Source of the DNA: Thinopyrum elongatum
Lineage: Eukaryota; Streptophyta; Magnoliopsida; Poales; Poaceae
Reading direction: 5' to 3'
DNA length: 64,000 bases
Assembly: GCA_011799875.1 (NCBI GenBank)
Contig: CM022301.1
Coordinates: 14,757,927-14,821,926, forward strand
The notes below the pieces were generated by a model. The model was given only the letters and a program-made list of their open reading frames with translations. It did no database searches and was not told where the DNA came from. This document shows positions 44,540-54,544 of the stretch, one piece after another. Every line of letters starts with the position of its first letter. The stretch's first letter is position 1. A program made the translations under genes and the position numbers.

Positions 44540-47524
44540 GCATCCCCAAGCTTAATTCCTACTCATCCTCGAGTAGGTAAATGATAAAAGAAATAATTTA
44601 TGAAGTGTGAATGCTAGCAAAGTGCATAAGTTTGATCAATGATAATTTCAATCACTTTTCCTAGCATCATAACAACAATTCTTTCTCATAAAACTTTTCA
44701 TGTTAAAGTAGCAACCAATTCACATGTTAAGTTTCAAACAATGAATTCTCTTGAAACTCAACAACCTATATTCTTAGCCACCAAACAATTGCAATTCAAC
44801 TTATTCAACAGAGAGTAAGTAAGAGCTCCACATACTCAATCATCATATAGTCTTCTATGATTGCTAGTACTCAAAGCATATTTTTAGAACAAATGGCATC
44901 CATCGAACACAGAGAAAGATAGGGGCTTAATGTTTCACCTCCCAACTCATGTATCATAGAGATAACTGTCAACAATAATAAATCAGGATCAAATATATTT
45001 GACTGGCCATATGTGCCTAGATCTTTCCCCACCACATGATGCTTGCCAACTAGAGAATAATTGAGGTTGAAATGAGAATGCATACTATTGACTCTTGCAT
45101 AAAAGTAAATACTGAAAAGTAAAAGATAGGCCCTTCGCAGAGGGAAGCAGAGGTTGTCATTCACTTTTTATTTTTGGATGCCCAAGCTCTTAATGCAAAG
45201 GAACGTCACGTTGTATTGCCCCTTATGATAGCAACCTTTATTATGCAGTCCATCGCTTTTATTACTTTGCCATCACAAGTTCGTACGACGCTCAATTTTC
45301 CCTTACAATAAAAGATCAAACATATTTAGGAGCAATTTTTATTGCTTTATGCACCGATGACAACTTACTTGAAGGATCTTATTCAATCCATATGTACGTA
45401 TGGTGGACACTCATGGCAAGAAACTGGGTTTAAGGGTTTTTGGATGCACAAGTAGTATCTCTACTTAATACGAATTTTTGGCTAGCAAAAGATCCTAAGC
45501 AAACACCACATGTTGGAGGATCTATAACAATATAACTTCTATGCAAATATACACAACCATAACTCATTAGGTTATATTCCTTGTCCAACTTCAATTAATT
45601 TGCTCAAGTTTGAAAATAATTAATGGGTATTCACAATCATAGAAGATTTCCAAGATAATATATTTGCATGTGAAAGTTCTCTTCCTTATACTAATCATTC
45701 ATGAATTGCTTATATGACCAATATTGTGATTGTTAAGCTTCAAAAAGTTTCAATTTCTAAACCCAATGTGAAGCTACTACTAGGCATGATATGAACATAT
45801 AATTTCAACTTCATGATATTCAATTCATTCAAAAATTTACTCATAGGATATAAGTGAAGCACAAGAGTAAATGACAAGCTACTCCAAAAAGATATAAGTG
45901 AAGATCAAGCGAGTAGTTATGTAAATGGGTAGCTATTTGAGGACTCTCTTTTATTTAAAAGTTTCAAATCTAAGTATTTTAGCAAAACAAAATAAAATGA
46001 CATTCCAAGAATAGCACAACTCATGTGAAGAAGCAAAAACTTAGGCTCAACTGATACTAACCGATAATTGTTGAAGAAGAAAGGTGGGATGCCTACCGGG
46101 GCATCCCCAAGCTTAGATGCTTGAGACTTGTTGAAATATTAATTTGGGATGCCTTGGGCATCCCCAAGCTTGAGCTTTTGTGTCTCCTTAATTCCTTTTA
46201 TATCACGGTTTCCCTAAATCTCAAAGGCTTCATCCACAACAAACTCAACAAGAAATCGTGAGATAAGTTAGTATAAATCAATGCAAAGCCTTATCATTCT
46301 CTACTGTAGCAAATCACTAAAATTATAATTTAACATTGCATACTAAATGACTCTGCATATTTAATACTCCTATATATCCTCAAATAGAATCATTAAACAA
46401 GCAAACATATGTAAACAATGCAATCATAACAGCAATCTCTCTAAACAGAACAGTCTGTAAACGATGAAGAAGGATCCATACTTATTTAACTTAAAAAATT
46501 CTGAAAAATTACCAGACTGTATAAAATTTATCATAGCTCATTGTACAAAAAATTTCAACATTTTATCACATTCTTACTATTCTAGAGAATTCACGCAAGA
46601 ACAGAAAACTTTCTGTTTTGAAACAGCAACTCATATACTTGCAAACTAAGCATGCTGAAGTCTATCCTTGACACTTTTATAGAAGTAAAAGACACAAAAT
46701 ATTATTATAAATAACAGCAAGAAAATCCTAATAAAACAAAATGATGCTCCAAGCAAAACACATATCATGTGACGAATAAAAATATAGCTCCAAGTGAGGT
46801 TACCGATAATGTTGAAGACGAAAGAGGGGATGCCTTCCGGGGCATCCCCAAGCTTAGTTGCTTGGGTCTTCCTTGAATATTACCTTGGGGGTGACTTGGG
46901 AATCCCCAAGATTAGTTTCTTGCTACTCCTTATTCTCCTCATATCGATATCTCACCCAAAACTTGAAAACTTCAAAACTTAACGGAACTTCGTGAGATAG
47001 GTTAGTATGATAAAGAGCAAACCATTCACTTTGATACTGTAAAAGACAAGATTCATAATTGTTCTCACACAATGCCTACTGTACCTTATCATTTCCATAA
47101 TTTATATTACTTAATATAAGCTATGGAAACACTAAAACAAGCAAACTATGCATTGAAAATAGAATCTGTCAAAAACAGAACAGTCTGTAATGATCTGGAC
47201 AATGACCATACTTATACAACTCTAAAAATTCTGAAAAATTAGGAAAATGTAGGGAATTTGTATATCAATCATATGTAAAAAAACTCAGATCAAAATCATG
47301 TTCCAGTGAGTTTTAGAAATTCCTGGACTGGGCACAAAAGTTTCTGTTTTTGCACAGAATCAAGTCAACTATCATCCACACTATCCCAAAGGCTTTACTT
47401 GGCATTTTTTTTAAAAAAAGCTATAAAACATGATTACTACAGTAGCCTAATCATGTGAACACACAAAAACAGTAGGTAAAAGTGTTGGGTTGTCTCCCAA
47501 CAAGCGCTTTTCTTTAATGGCTTT
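44540..47524 (-). other. Element 2 non-coding internal region with two PPT-like hairpin modules
   Basis: No convincing coding frame. Hairpin modules lie at 46,084-46,172 and 46,826-46,925, with the 15-mer GCATCCCCAAGCTTA at 46,101-46,115 and 46,842-46,856, as in element 1 but on the other strand. A 97-codon minus frame at 44,871-45,164 has no conserved partner. Confidence 0.75.
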
Positions 47525-48328
47525 TTAGCTAGGCATGATGGTTTCAATGATGCTCGCATAAAAGTAAAGAATTGAAATATGAAAAAGAGCATCATGAATC
47601 ACATGGTAAGCACACTTAAGCCTAACCCACTTCCTATGAATAGGGATTTTGTGAGTAAAAAATTTATGGGAACAAGAATCAACTAGCATAGTAAGGCAAA
47701 ACAAGCATAACTTCAAGATTTTCAACACATAGAGAGGAAACTTGATATTATTGAGATATGTAAAAGCATATGTTCCTCTCTCATAATAAATTTCAGTAGC
47801 ATCATGAAGAAATTCAACAATATAACTATCACATAAAGCATTCTTTTCATGATCCACAAGCATAGAAATTTTATTACTCTCCACATAAGCAAATTTATTC
47901 TCATCAATAGTAGTGGGAGCAAACTCAACAAAATAACTACCATGTGATTGAAAACTAAAATCATGATGACAAGTTTCATGGTTATCATTATTCAATATAG
48001 CATACATGTCATCACCATAATCATCATAGATAGCAATTTTATTCTCATAATCAATTGAAACTTCTTCCAAAATAGTGGATTCATCACTAAATAATGTCAT
48101 GACCTCTCCAAATCCACTTTCATCAATATAATCATCATAAATAGGAGGCATGCCTTCATCATAATAATTTTTCTCATCAAAACTTGGGGGAGTAAAAATA
48201 TCATCTTCATCAAATATATCATCCCCAAGCTTATGGCTTTGCATATCATTAGCATCATAGATATTCAAAGAATTCATACTAGCAACATTGCAATCATGCT
48301 CATCTTTTATGGATTTTATGCCAAACAT
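47525..48328 (-). CDS. Acidic accessory protein of Gypsy element 2 (267 aa)
   Basis: An uninterrupted frame from ATG at 48,328 (MFGIKSIKDEHDCNVASMNS). The first half is rich in Asp, Tyr and Ile (PPIYDDYIDE, YDDYGDDMYAI), followed by GFGEVMTLFSDESTILEEV. The second half is more hydrophobic (DHEKNALCDSYIVEFLHDAT, FPLYVLKILKLCLFCLTML) and could hold a membrane-like helix around residues 205-225. It matches the frameshifted ORF of element 1 but lacks one copy of a 28-residue repeat. Upstream sequence that is open in element 1 contains stops here, so ATG 48,328 is the usable start. No gag, protease or pol motif is seen. Function unknown; it is probably an element accessory protein. Confidence 0.65.
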   Translation of the reverse strand: MFGIKSIKDEHDCNVASMNSLNIYDANDMQSHKLGDDIFDEDDIFTPPSFDEKNYYDEGMPPIYDDYIDESGFGEVMTLFSDESTILEEVSIDYENKIAIYDDYGDDMYAILNNDNHETCHHDFSFQSHGSYFVEFAPTTIDENKFAYVESNKISMLVDHEKNALCDSYIVEFLHDATEIYYERGTYAFTYLNNIKFPLYVLKILKLCLFCLTMLVDSCSHKFFTHKIPIHRKWVRLKCAYHVIHDALFHISILYFYASIIETIMPS

Positions 48329-48529
48329 TTTATTGAATTCTTCTTATATCAATTGATCACAATTTTCCTTTCCCTAATTTTCAAGAAAGACATTATAAAG
48401 ATGAACAATATGATGCCACCTCAATTCTATTTTTTTTGTAGTTTTCTTTTATAAACCAAACTAGTGATAAAACAAGAAACTAAAAGATTCGATTGCAAGA
48501 TCTAAAGATATACCTTCAAGCACTCACCT

Positions 48530-48546
48530 CCCCGACAACGGCGCCA
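48530..48546 (-). other. Element 2 primer-binding site (tRNA-Asp)
   Basis: CCCCGACAACGGCGCCA, one base different from the 3' end of plant tRNA-Asp, 10 bases inside the LTR edge at 48,557. Confidence 0.88.
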
Positions 48547-48556
48547 GAAAAGAGCT

Positions 48557-49917
48557 TGATGTCTACTACGCAACTTTATTCTTGTGGACTCGTGTTGGGC
48601 CTCCAAGCGCAGAGTTTTGTAGGACAGTAGCAATTTTCCCTCAAGTGGATGACCTAAGGTTCATCAATCCATGGGAGGCATAGGATGAAGATGGTCTCTT
48701 TCAAACAACCCTGCAACCAAATAACAAAAAGTCTCTTGTGTCCCCAACACACCAAATACAATGATAAATTGTATAGGTGCACTAGTTCGGCGAAGAGATG
48801 GTGATACAAGTGTAGTAATGATAGTAGATATAGATTTTTGTAATAAGAACAATAAAAAACAACAAGGTAGCAATTGATAAAACGGAGCACAAATGGTATT
48901 GCAATGCTTGAAAATGAGGCCTAGGGTCCGTACTTTCGCTAGTGCAATCTCTCAACAATGCTAATATAACTGGATCACATATAAATCCCTCAACGTGCGA
49001 TGAAGAATCACTCCAAAGTTCCTATCTAAAGGAGAACATAAGAAGAAATTGGTTGTAGGGTATGAAACCACCTGGAAGTTGTTCTTTCCGTTCGATCTAT
49101 TCAAGAGTTCGTACTGAAATAATACAAAGTTATTCTTTCCGATCTATCTTTCCAAGAGTTCGTACTAAAATAACACCATATGACACGCATCAACCAACTC
49201 TAATGTCACCTAGATGCTCCAATGTCACCACAAGTATCCATGAGTTAATTATACGATACGCATCAAACAATTTCAGATTCATAATACTCGATCCAACACA
49301 AAGAACCTCAAAGAGTGGCCCAAGATTTCTATCGGAGAAAGTAGGACGAAAACGTGCATCAACCCCTATGCATAGACTACCCCAATGTCACCTCGGGAAT
49401 CCGCAAGTTGAGTGCCAAAACATATATCAAGTGAATCAATATAATACCTCATTGTCACCACAGGTATTCATATGCAAGACATATATCAAGTGCTCTCAAA
49501 TCCATAAAAATATTCAATCCGATAATAACGAAATCTCAAAGGGAAACCTCAATTCACAACAAGATAGAGAGGGGAAAACACCATATGATCCAACTATATT
49601 AACAAAGCCCGCGATACATCAAGATCGTGACATCTCAAGAACACGAGGGAGAGAGAGAGAGAGAGATTAAACACATAGCTACTGGTACAAACCCTCAGCC
49701 CCGAGGGTGGACTACTCCCTCCTCATCATGGTGGCCGCCGGGATGATGAAGATGGCCACCGGTGATGATTTCCCCCTCCGGCGGAGTGCCGGAACAGGGT
49801 CTAGATTGGTTTTTTGTGGCTACAGAGGCTTGCGGCGGCGGAACTTCTAATCTAGGGTTATTTCTGGAGGTTTCTATATTTATAGGATTTTTTGGCGTCG
49901 GTTTCACGCGAAGATGG
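48557..49917 (-). repeat. Element 2 5' LTR (continues at 63,989)
   Basis: Matches 42,873-44,225 in order. It is interrupted by CACTA-2 with a 3-bp duplication TGG; 'gggcctcgaggtgg' at 63,987-64,000 continues exactly as at 44,226 in the intact LTR. Confidence 0.93.
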
Positions 49918-50170
49918 CACTACTAGGGAAAACCCTAGTAGTAGCGCTTGAAATACATATAGCAGTAGCGTTGGGTCCAGCGCTACTGCTAACGCGCTAC
50001 AGCTAAGTTGTAGCAGTAGCGCTGGTCAGGGCAGCGCTACTGGTAAGTATGGTTAGCAGTAGCGCTGCCATGACCAGCGCTACTGCTAACTCTCTGTAGC
50101 GCTTGAGCAAATGAAGCGCTGCTACTAATCCAGCGCTGCTAGTAGATGCTTTCCAGTGCTACTGCTAGTA
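49918..50170. repeat. CACTA-2 left terminus and subterminal repeats
   Basis: CACTACTAGGGAAA is followed by at least ten copies of AGTAGCGCT / AGCGCTACTG in both orientations. Confidence 0.92.
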
Positions 50171-50754
50171 TTCCTGCTTTCACAGATTTATACCCCCTCT
50201 ACGTATTTGTGATGTATTTATACAGGCTCATGTGAGGAAGAAACATGGATTAGATTCATTTGGATGAATCAAAAGTTGAATTAGGACGATGATCCTACTA
50301 ATTCAACTTTTGGTCACTTTTGATCCATCAACATGAATCTAATCCACGTTCCTTCCACCAATGATATAATAACTAATCATGATCATAATAACAAATCATC
50401 ATGATAATCATGATCAACATCATCGTCATATTAATATAAAAACTCTTGCATCATATCATCACCAACAACACTAGCTAATAATCATCATAGTCATTACCAC
50501 CAACACTATTTAATCATCATAGTCATAGTGTACTATCTAATCACCACCAACACTAGCTAATAATAATCATCATAGTCATTACCACCAACACTAGCTATTT
50601 AATCATCATAGTCATAGTGTAGCGCATCATCATCTTCAAACTCATTCTAGCTAGCTAATCACTCCTGCTACACTCTCTCAGGTAAAATAGCATAAAACAT
50701 GTGTAGCACTCCTGCTTCATCATATTGGAGAATGCAGATGAACATGTCTCCTAA
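50171..50754. other. 3' flank of the B3-like gene with a hairpin and short repeats
   Basis: An imperfect inverted repeat of about 45 bp per arm lies at 50,247-50,347 ('ggattagattcatttggatg' with its reversed partner 'catgaatctaatcc'). Downstream, 50,395-50,640 has repeated 'aatcatcatagtcat' and 'accaccaacactagcta' words. No ORF is seen. Confidence 0.65.
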
Positions 50755-51886
50755 TCATGGGCTGCGCTTCTGATTGCTGCCCCCTAGTACTTCTCTGTTG
50801 TGATCCTTCACAATTTTGCTCCAGTCTTTGACTATTAAGACTTGCTCGCTTTGAGAAATCATGAATGCACTCATGTGCAATGCAGGATGTCTTGGCCGTA
50901 AGCTAACCATTGTCATGCGATCTTTAGGCTCGATCCAACGAGGCACAACATTCATCGGGAGTCCCTGTTGAAGAACATCATAGTAACATACTTAGCAATG
51001 AAGTTTAGCTTAAAAAATAATGTATGCAAAAGATGCACTGAGGACAAATAGTAAAAATCTTACCATCTTTCCTAAATAGATGTGACCGTAGTTCAATACG
51101 CACACTAGTGGTCGCACGTATTGAGTACTAATATTTCGAAGTCCAGGAAAATAACCTGTCTTGATAGTATCAAGATCCACAAGCCATGAAACATAATGAC
51201 TTATCTCCTCGCAGTTTAGCTCAGCCCCGGGACAGTAGTAGGTGCTATCTACCAAGCGCCGGACATGTTTGCTTGATTGGAAATAAGCTGTCAATAGAAA
51301 TTAGTTGTCAACTATTTTTAAATAAAAAATATAAATTACTTCATAAATATGGTTGAGAAACTCACATATAGGTAGGACTGTAGGCGTCTGCACATCGACC
51401 CAGATGTCGATATTACCTTCAATTTCATCTTCCAGACGAATATCAAAGGTGATAAGCATATTAGGCTCAAATGCATAAGACTTGCATAGTGCTCTCCAAT
51501 TTTTGCATTCAAAATAGGAGTAGGTGTCTGCATTGTATAATTTTACGGCAAAAGTATAACCATGCTCGGTCCTCAAGTGAACTCTCTTTACCTCCATACT
51601 ATCCATAGTACTGAAACCAATCTTATCCAAGACATAAATTCTTGCATGGCAGGGGATATGCTAGTAGAATTGTAAAAAATTAAAATTATAAGTTGAAGCA
51701 AAAGAAGCAGAAGTCATTCTTAATTATGAAAAAAGACTTGTCGTTGTGACTTACTGTATCCACTTCGAAGGTCTCATCCAGCATGATGCTGAAGCGCCTA
51801 CCACCAACTAGGTGAGGCCTGTCGCATAGGCCGCGCTCGTCTTTGCAGTATTCGCACATAACGAATTCCCTTTCGTCGTCAGACAT
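50755..51886 (-). CDS. CACTA-2 cargo gene: B3-like DNA-binding protein, four coding exons, 286 aa
   Basis: Coding exons 51755-51886, 51366-51660, 51064-51287 and 50755-50964 join with consensus GT-AG introns in correct phase and no stop. ATG at 51,886 sits three bases after an acceptor (AACATAG|GAA). Residues 11-25 form C-x2-C-x6-C-x3-H (CEYCKDERGLCDRPH), a possible zinc site. Residues 45-145 resemble a B3 pseudobarrel (GYTFAVKLYNADTYSYFECK then W-LCKSYAF and ITFDI). Residues about 215-286 look like a second one (GLPMNVVPRWIE, MVSLRPRHP, LIVKDW). B3 domains bind DNA in the nucleus. The intact frame in a non-autonomous element suggests selection or recent origin. It could be a captured host gene or an element-encoded end-binding factor. 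The untranslated first exon probably lies near 63,211. Confidence 0.8.
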
Positions 51887-52026
51887 TTCCTATGTTCATA
51901 GTTGAAACATTTAAAACTGATCGAAGGCAACTACCAGGAAACTCAACACACAGATCACTATTACTCAATATGCAACGGGTTGACTTTAGGTCTGTCGAGT
52001 CTTCCTTCCTAAACTCTTATCTCACG

Positions 52027-52366
52027 TATATGGTGGACACTCCCTCACTGATTTTTTGACCGTCGATGATGGTCGCTACTCCTCCTTCCCCTAGTGCATA
52101 ACAAATATCTAGCATAAGAAGAAGAAGAAGAAGCGACCCCCACGACAACAGTCGGCATTCTTCTTCTCTCATATATGGTGGACACTCCCTCACTGATTTT
52201 TCGACCGTCGATGATGGTCGCTACTCCTTCTTCCCCTAGTGCATAACAAAGGTCTAGCACAAAGAGAAGAAGGAGAAGCGACCCCCACGACAACAGTCGG
52301 CATTCTTCTTCTCTCATATATGGTGGAGACTCTCCCTCACTGATTGTTTGACTGTCATGTATGGAG
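52027..52366. repeat. 145-bp tandem repeat, 2.3 copies
   Basis: Units starting near 'atggtgga.actc' at 52,030, 52,175 and 52,320, exact 145-bp spacing. The Copia element inserted in the third, partial unit. It lies in the inferred leader intron of the B3-like gene. Confidence 0.95.
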
Positions 52367-52371
52367 CCCCG

Positions 52372-54544
52372 TGTAGGGTAACGCAGCAGAAAACAAAAAT
52401 TTTCTGACCTACGCACCAGCCCAGGACCACTATGGAGACTGCATACAAGGTTTGATCATTTTCGTTACCGACTCGAAGCGCAGCGGAAGTAGAGTCGATG
52501 ACGATCGGCGGTGCAGATCCCCGCAGCTAGGATTTACAACCTCCCAACCGCGAGGATGTATACCCTCGTCTTCCCTTCGGACAGCCCTCCAGGAGGCTGT
52601 CGAACAGTCCCCCAGACGATGTCGCGGACAGCCCTTCGGGAGGACCTTCGAAACTCGAACGGTCACTCGGACAGCCCTTCGGGAGGACTCACAGAACTCG
52701 GACTGTCACTTGGACAGCCCTTCGGGAGGCACTCTCGAACAGCCCCTCGGGCACTAAGATCGAAACTACGACCTCTCTACAGAGTTGCACACATACGGTG
52801 TCATCTATCCGGCAGGGCTTCGCCGTCCAGAACTAGTTCCCACCGGAACCCAGACAGCCTTTCGGCTCTACGAAATTCTTTTCGTGGGAGGGAGAGAGAA
52901 GCCAGATCATTGCAATGGCATGTATGTGAGAAGGGATGAGTGTGGAGGGCTGCCCCTCCACCTCTATTTATAGGATAGCCAAGGGGTAAAGATGTCATAC
53001 AAAAAAAACCCCAAAGTACCCCCACTTTATGCCTTTCCACAAAAGAATAAAGATAAAAGGGGTGCCATGTGGAGCTCCAAGGAGCTCCACCATGCTTGGC
53101 CGGCCACACCCTTGGGGGACCCCCCAAGGGGGCTTCCTTAGTGCCTAAGGCATTCTAGAAGCCTTTTGGGAAATTCCCAAAAGGTGCTTTCCATAAAATT
53201 CGCAAAAAGCACTTTCACTATTCACGACGACATTTTTCAGCGTCCGTTCGAACTGAAAATATTTATGTGGGCTTAGAACATTTCCAGTACCCACTAAAAT
53301 AATTTTCAATGCGTTCTGGAACAATTCCAGTTTAGTGATTTCATCTGCGAAAAGCATCTAAAGCGGTTCCGGCAGCCCCGGAACATTTCCGGTTTTTCTT
53401 CCAGAAAATTCCCAAAAGTTTCCAGAATGATTCTGGTATCCTCCAAGAATTATCAGGCATGTGCCGAAACCATTTTGACTTAATGGTATCCCCTGAAACA
53501 ACTTTTCAGTTTCACCGGAACTCATCCGGTGACCTCTCTCTGTGGAACTTTTCCGCTGTCCGAAACTTTTCGGTGTCCAAAACTTTTTCGGTGATTTTCT
53601 CTCAGACTCCCTGTCTAGTATTCAGCAGATAGATGACCCTTAAGCGTGTGACCCTATAGGTTCGGTGAAGTATAGACATGACACGGAACCCCTTCCGATC
53701 AATGATCAACATCGGAGCCGTGGACACCCATATTGACCCCTATACCCACACGAATGAATATTCGAGTGAACCTCCAGTTGCCGTGTGCTATTCCTGTTGC
53801 TTCGCGATATGTTACAAATACTCGAGGCGAGACATGTTGGCATTCCCGTGGATCAACAACTTGTCCACTATGCTAGTTACCTCGTTACCGGTATTGTTCT
53901 CTTTTCTCGTTACCGTGTTCCGGCATCCCTGTGATCAAATCACAAAGTGTCTGGCCAGACGATGATGGATACCTTAACACCGAGAGGGCCCAGAGATATC
54001 TCTCCATCGTCGGAGGAGCAAATCCCAATCTTGAGCTATCAAGTTACTTAACATACTTTCCCATGAACCCGTAAGCCGCCGTAATAGCCATCCAGTTACG
54101 GATGACGTTTAACAAACCCCAAAGTTCATGAATCAAGCATGAAGAAACTCGATACCCTCATGGTCTGAGGAATCATGCAAACGTTAACCATCTCTGTGTT
54201 ATCAACCATTAACTTGTGACGAATGAATCTCATAGCATAACATCAATCGGGTCGATTCAACACAAATGTTCTTCTAACATTGTGCCCTCAAAGCTGCTGG
54301 CATAGACATGCCCATGATTGGGAAAACATAATCATCATGCAACACTTGAGCTAGTCTTAGAGGCATGACTAGGAATACTTTTTACCGTTTATTATTCCAC
54401 ACGTGCACATGGGTTTTCCCCAGAGCCTTTATGGATATACGGGCTCGGGAACCACATCAGTTATAGCATGGAACATAAAACATAATTATGAGCAAGGAGA
54501 TAAATAATAACATTTATTATTGCCTCTAGGGCATATCTCCTACA
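52372..54544 (-). repeat. Copia 3' LTR
   Basis: TGTAGGGTAACGCAGCAG ... CATATCTCCTACA on the plus strand. It is followed at 54,545 by GACTCCCACTTGC, the reversed polypurine tract GCAAGTGGGAGTC. Open frames in it also occur in the other LTR and are not genes. Confidence 0.95.

Noticed and set aside
52452..52973. Frames of 62-142 codons in the Copia LTRs (repeated at 59,935-60,456)
   Set aside because: They lie in both LTR copies with differences that do not preserve codons and have no known LTR protein counterpart.
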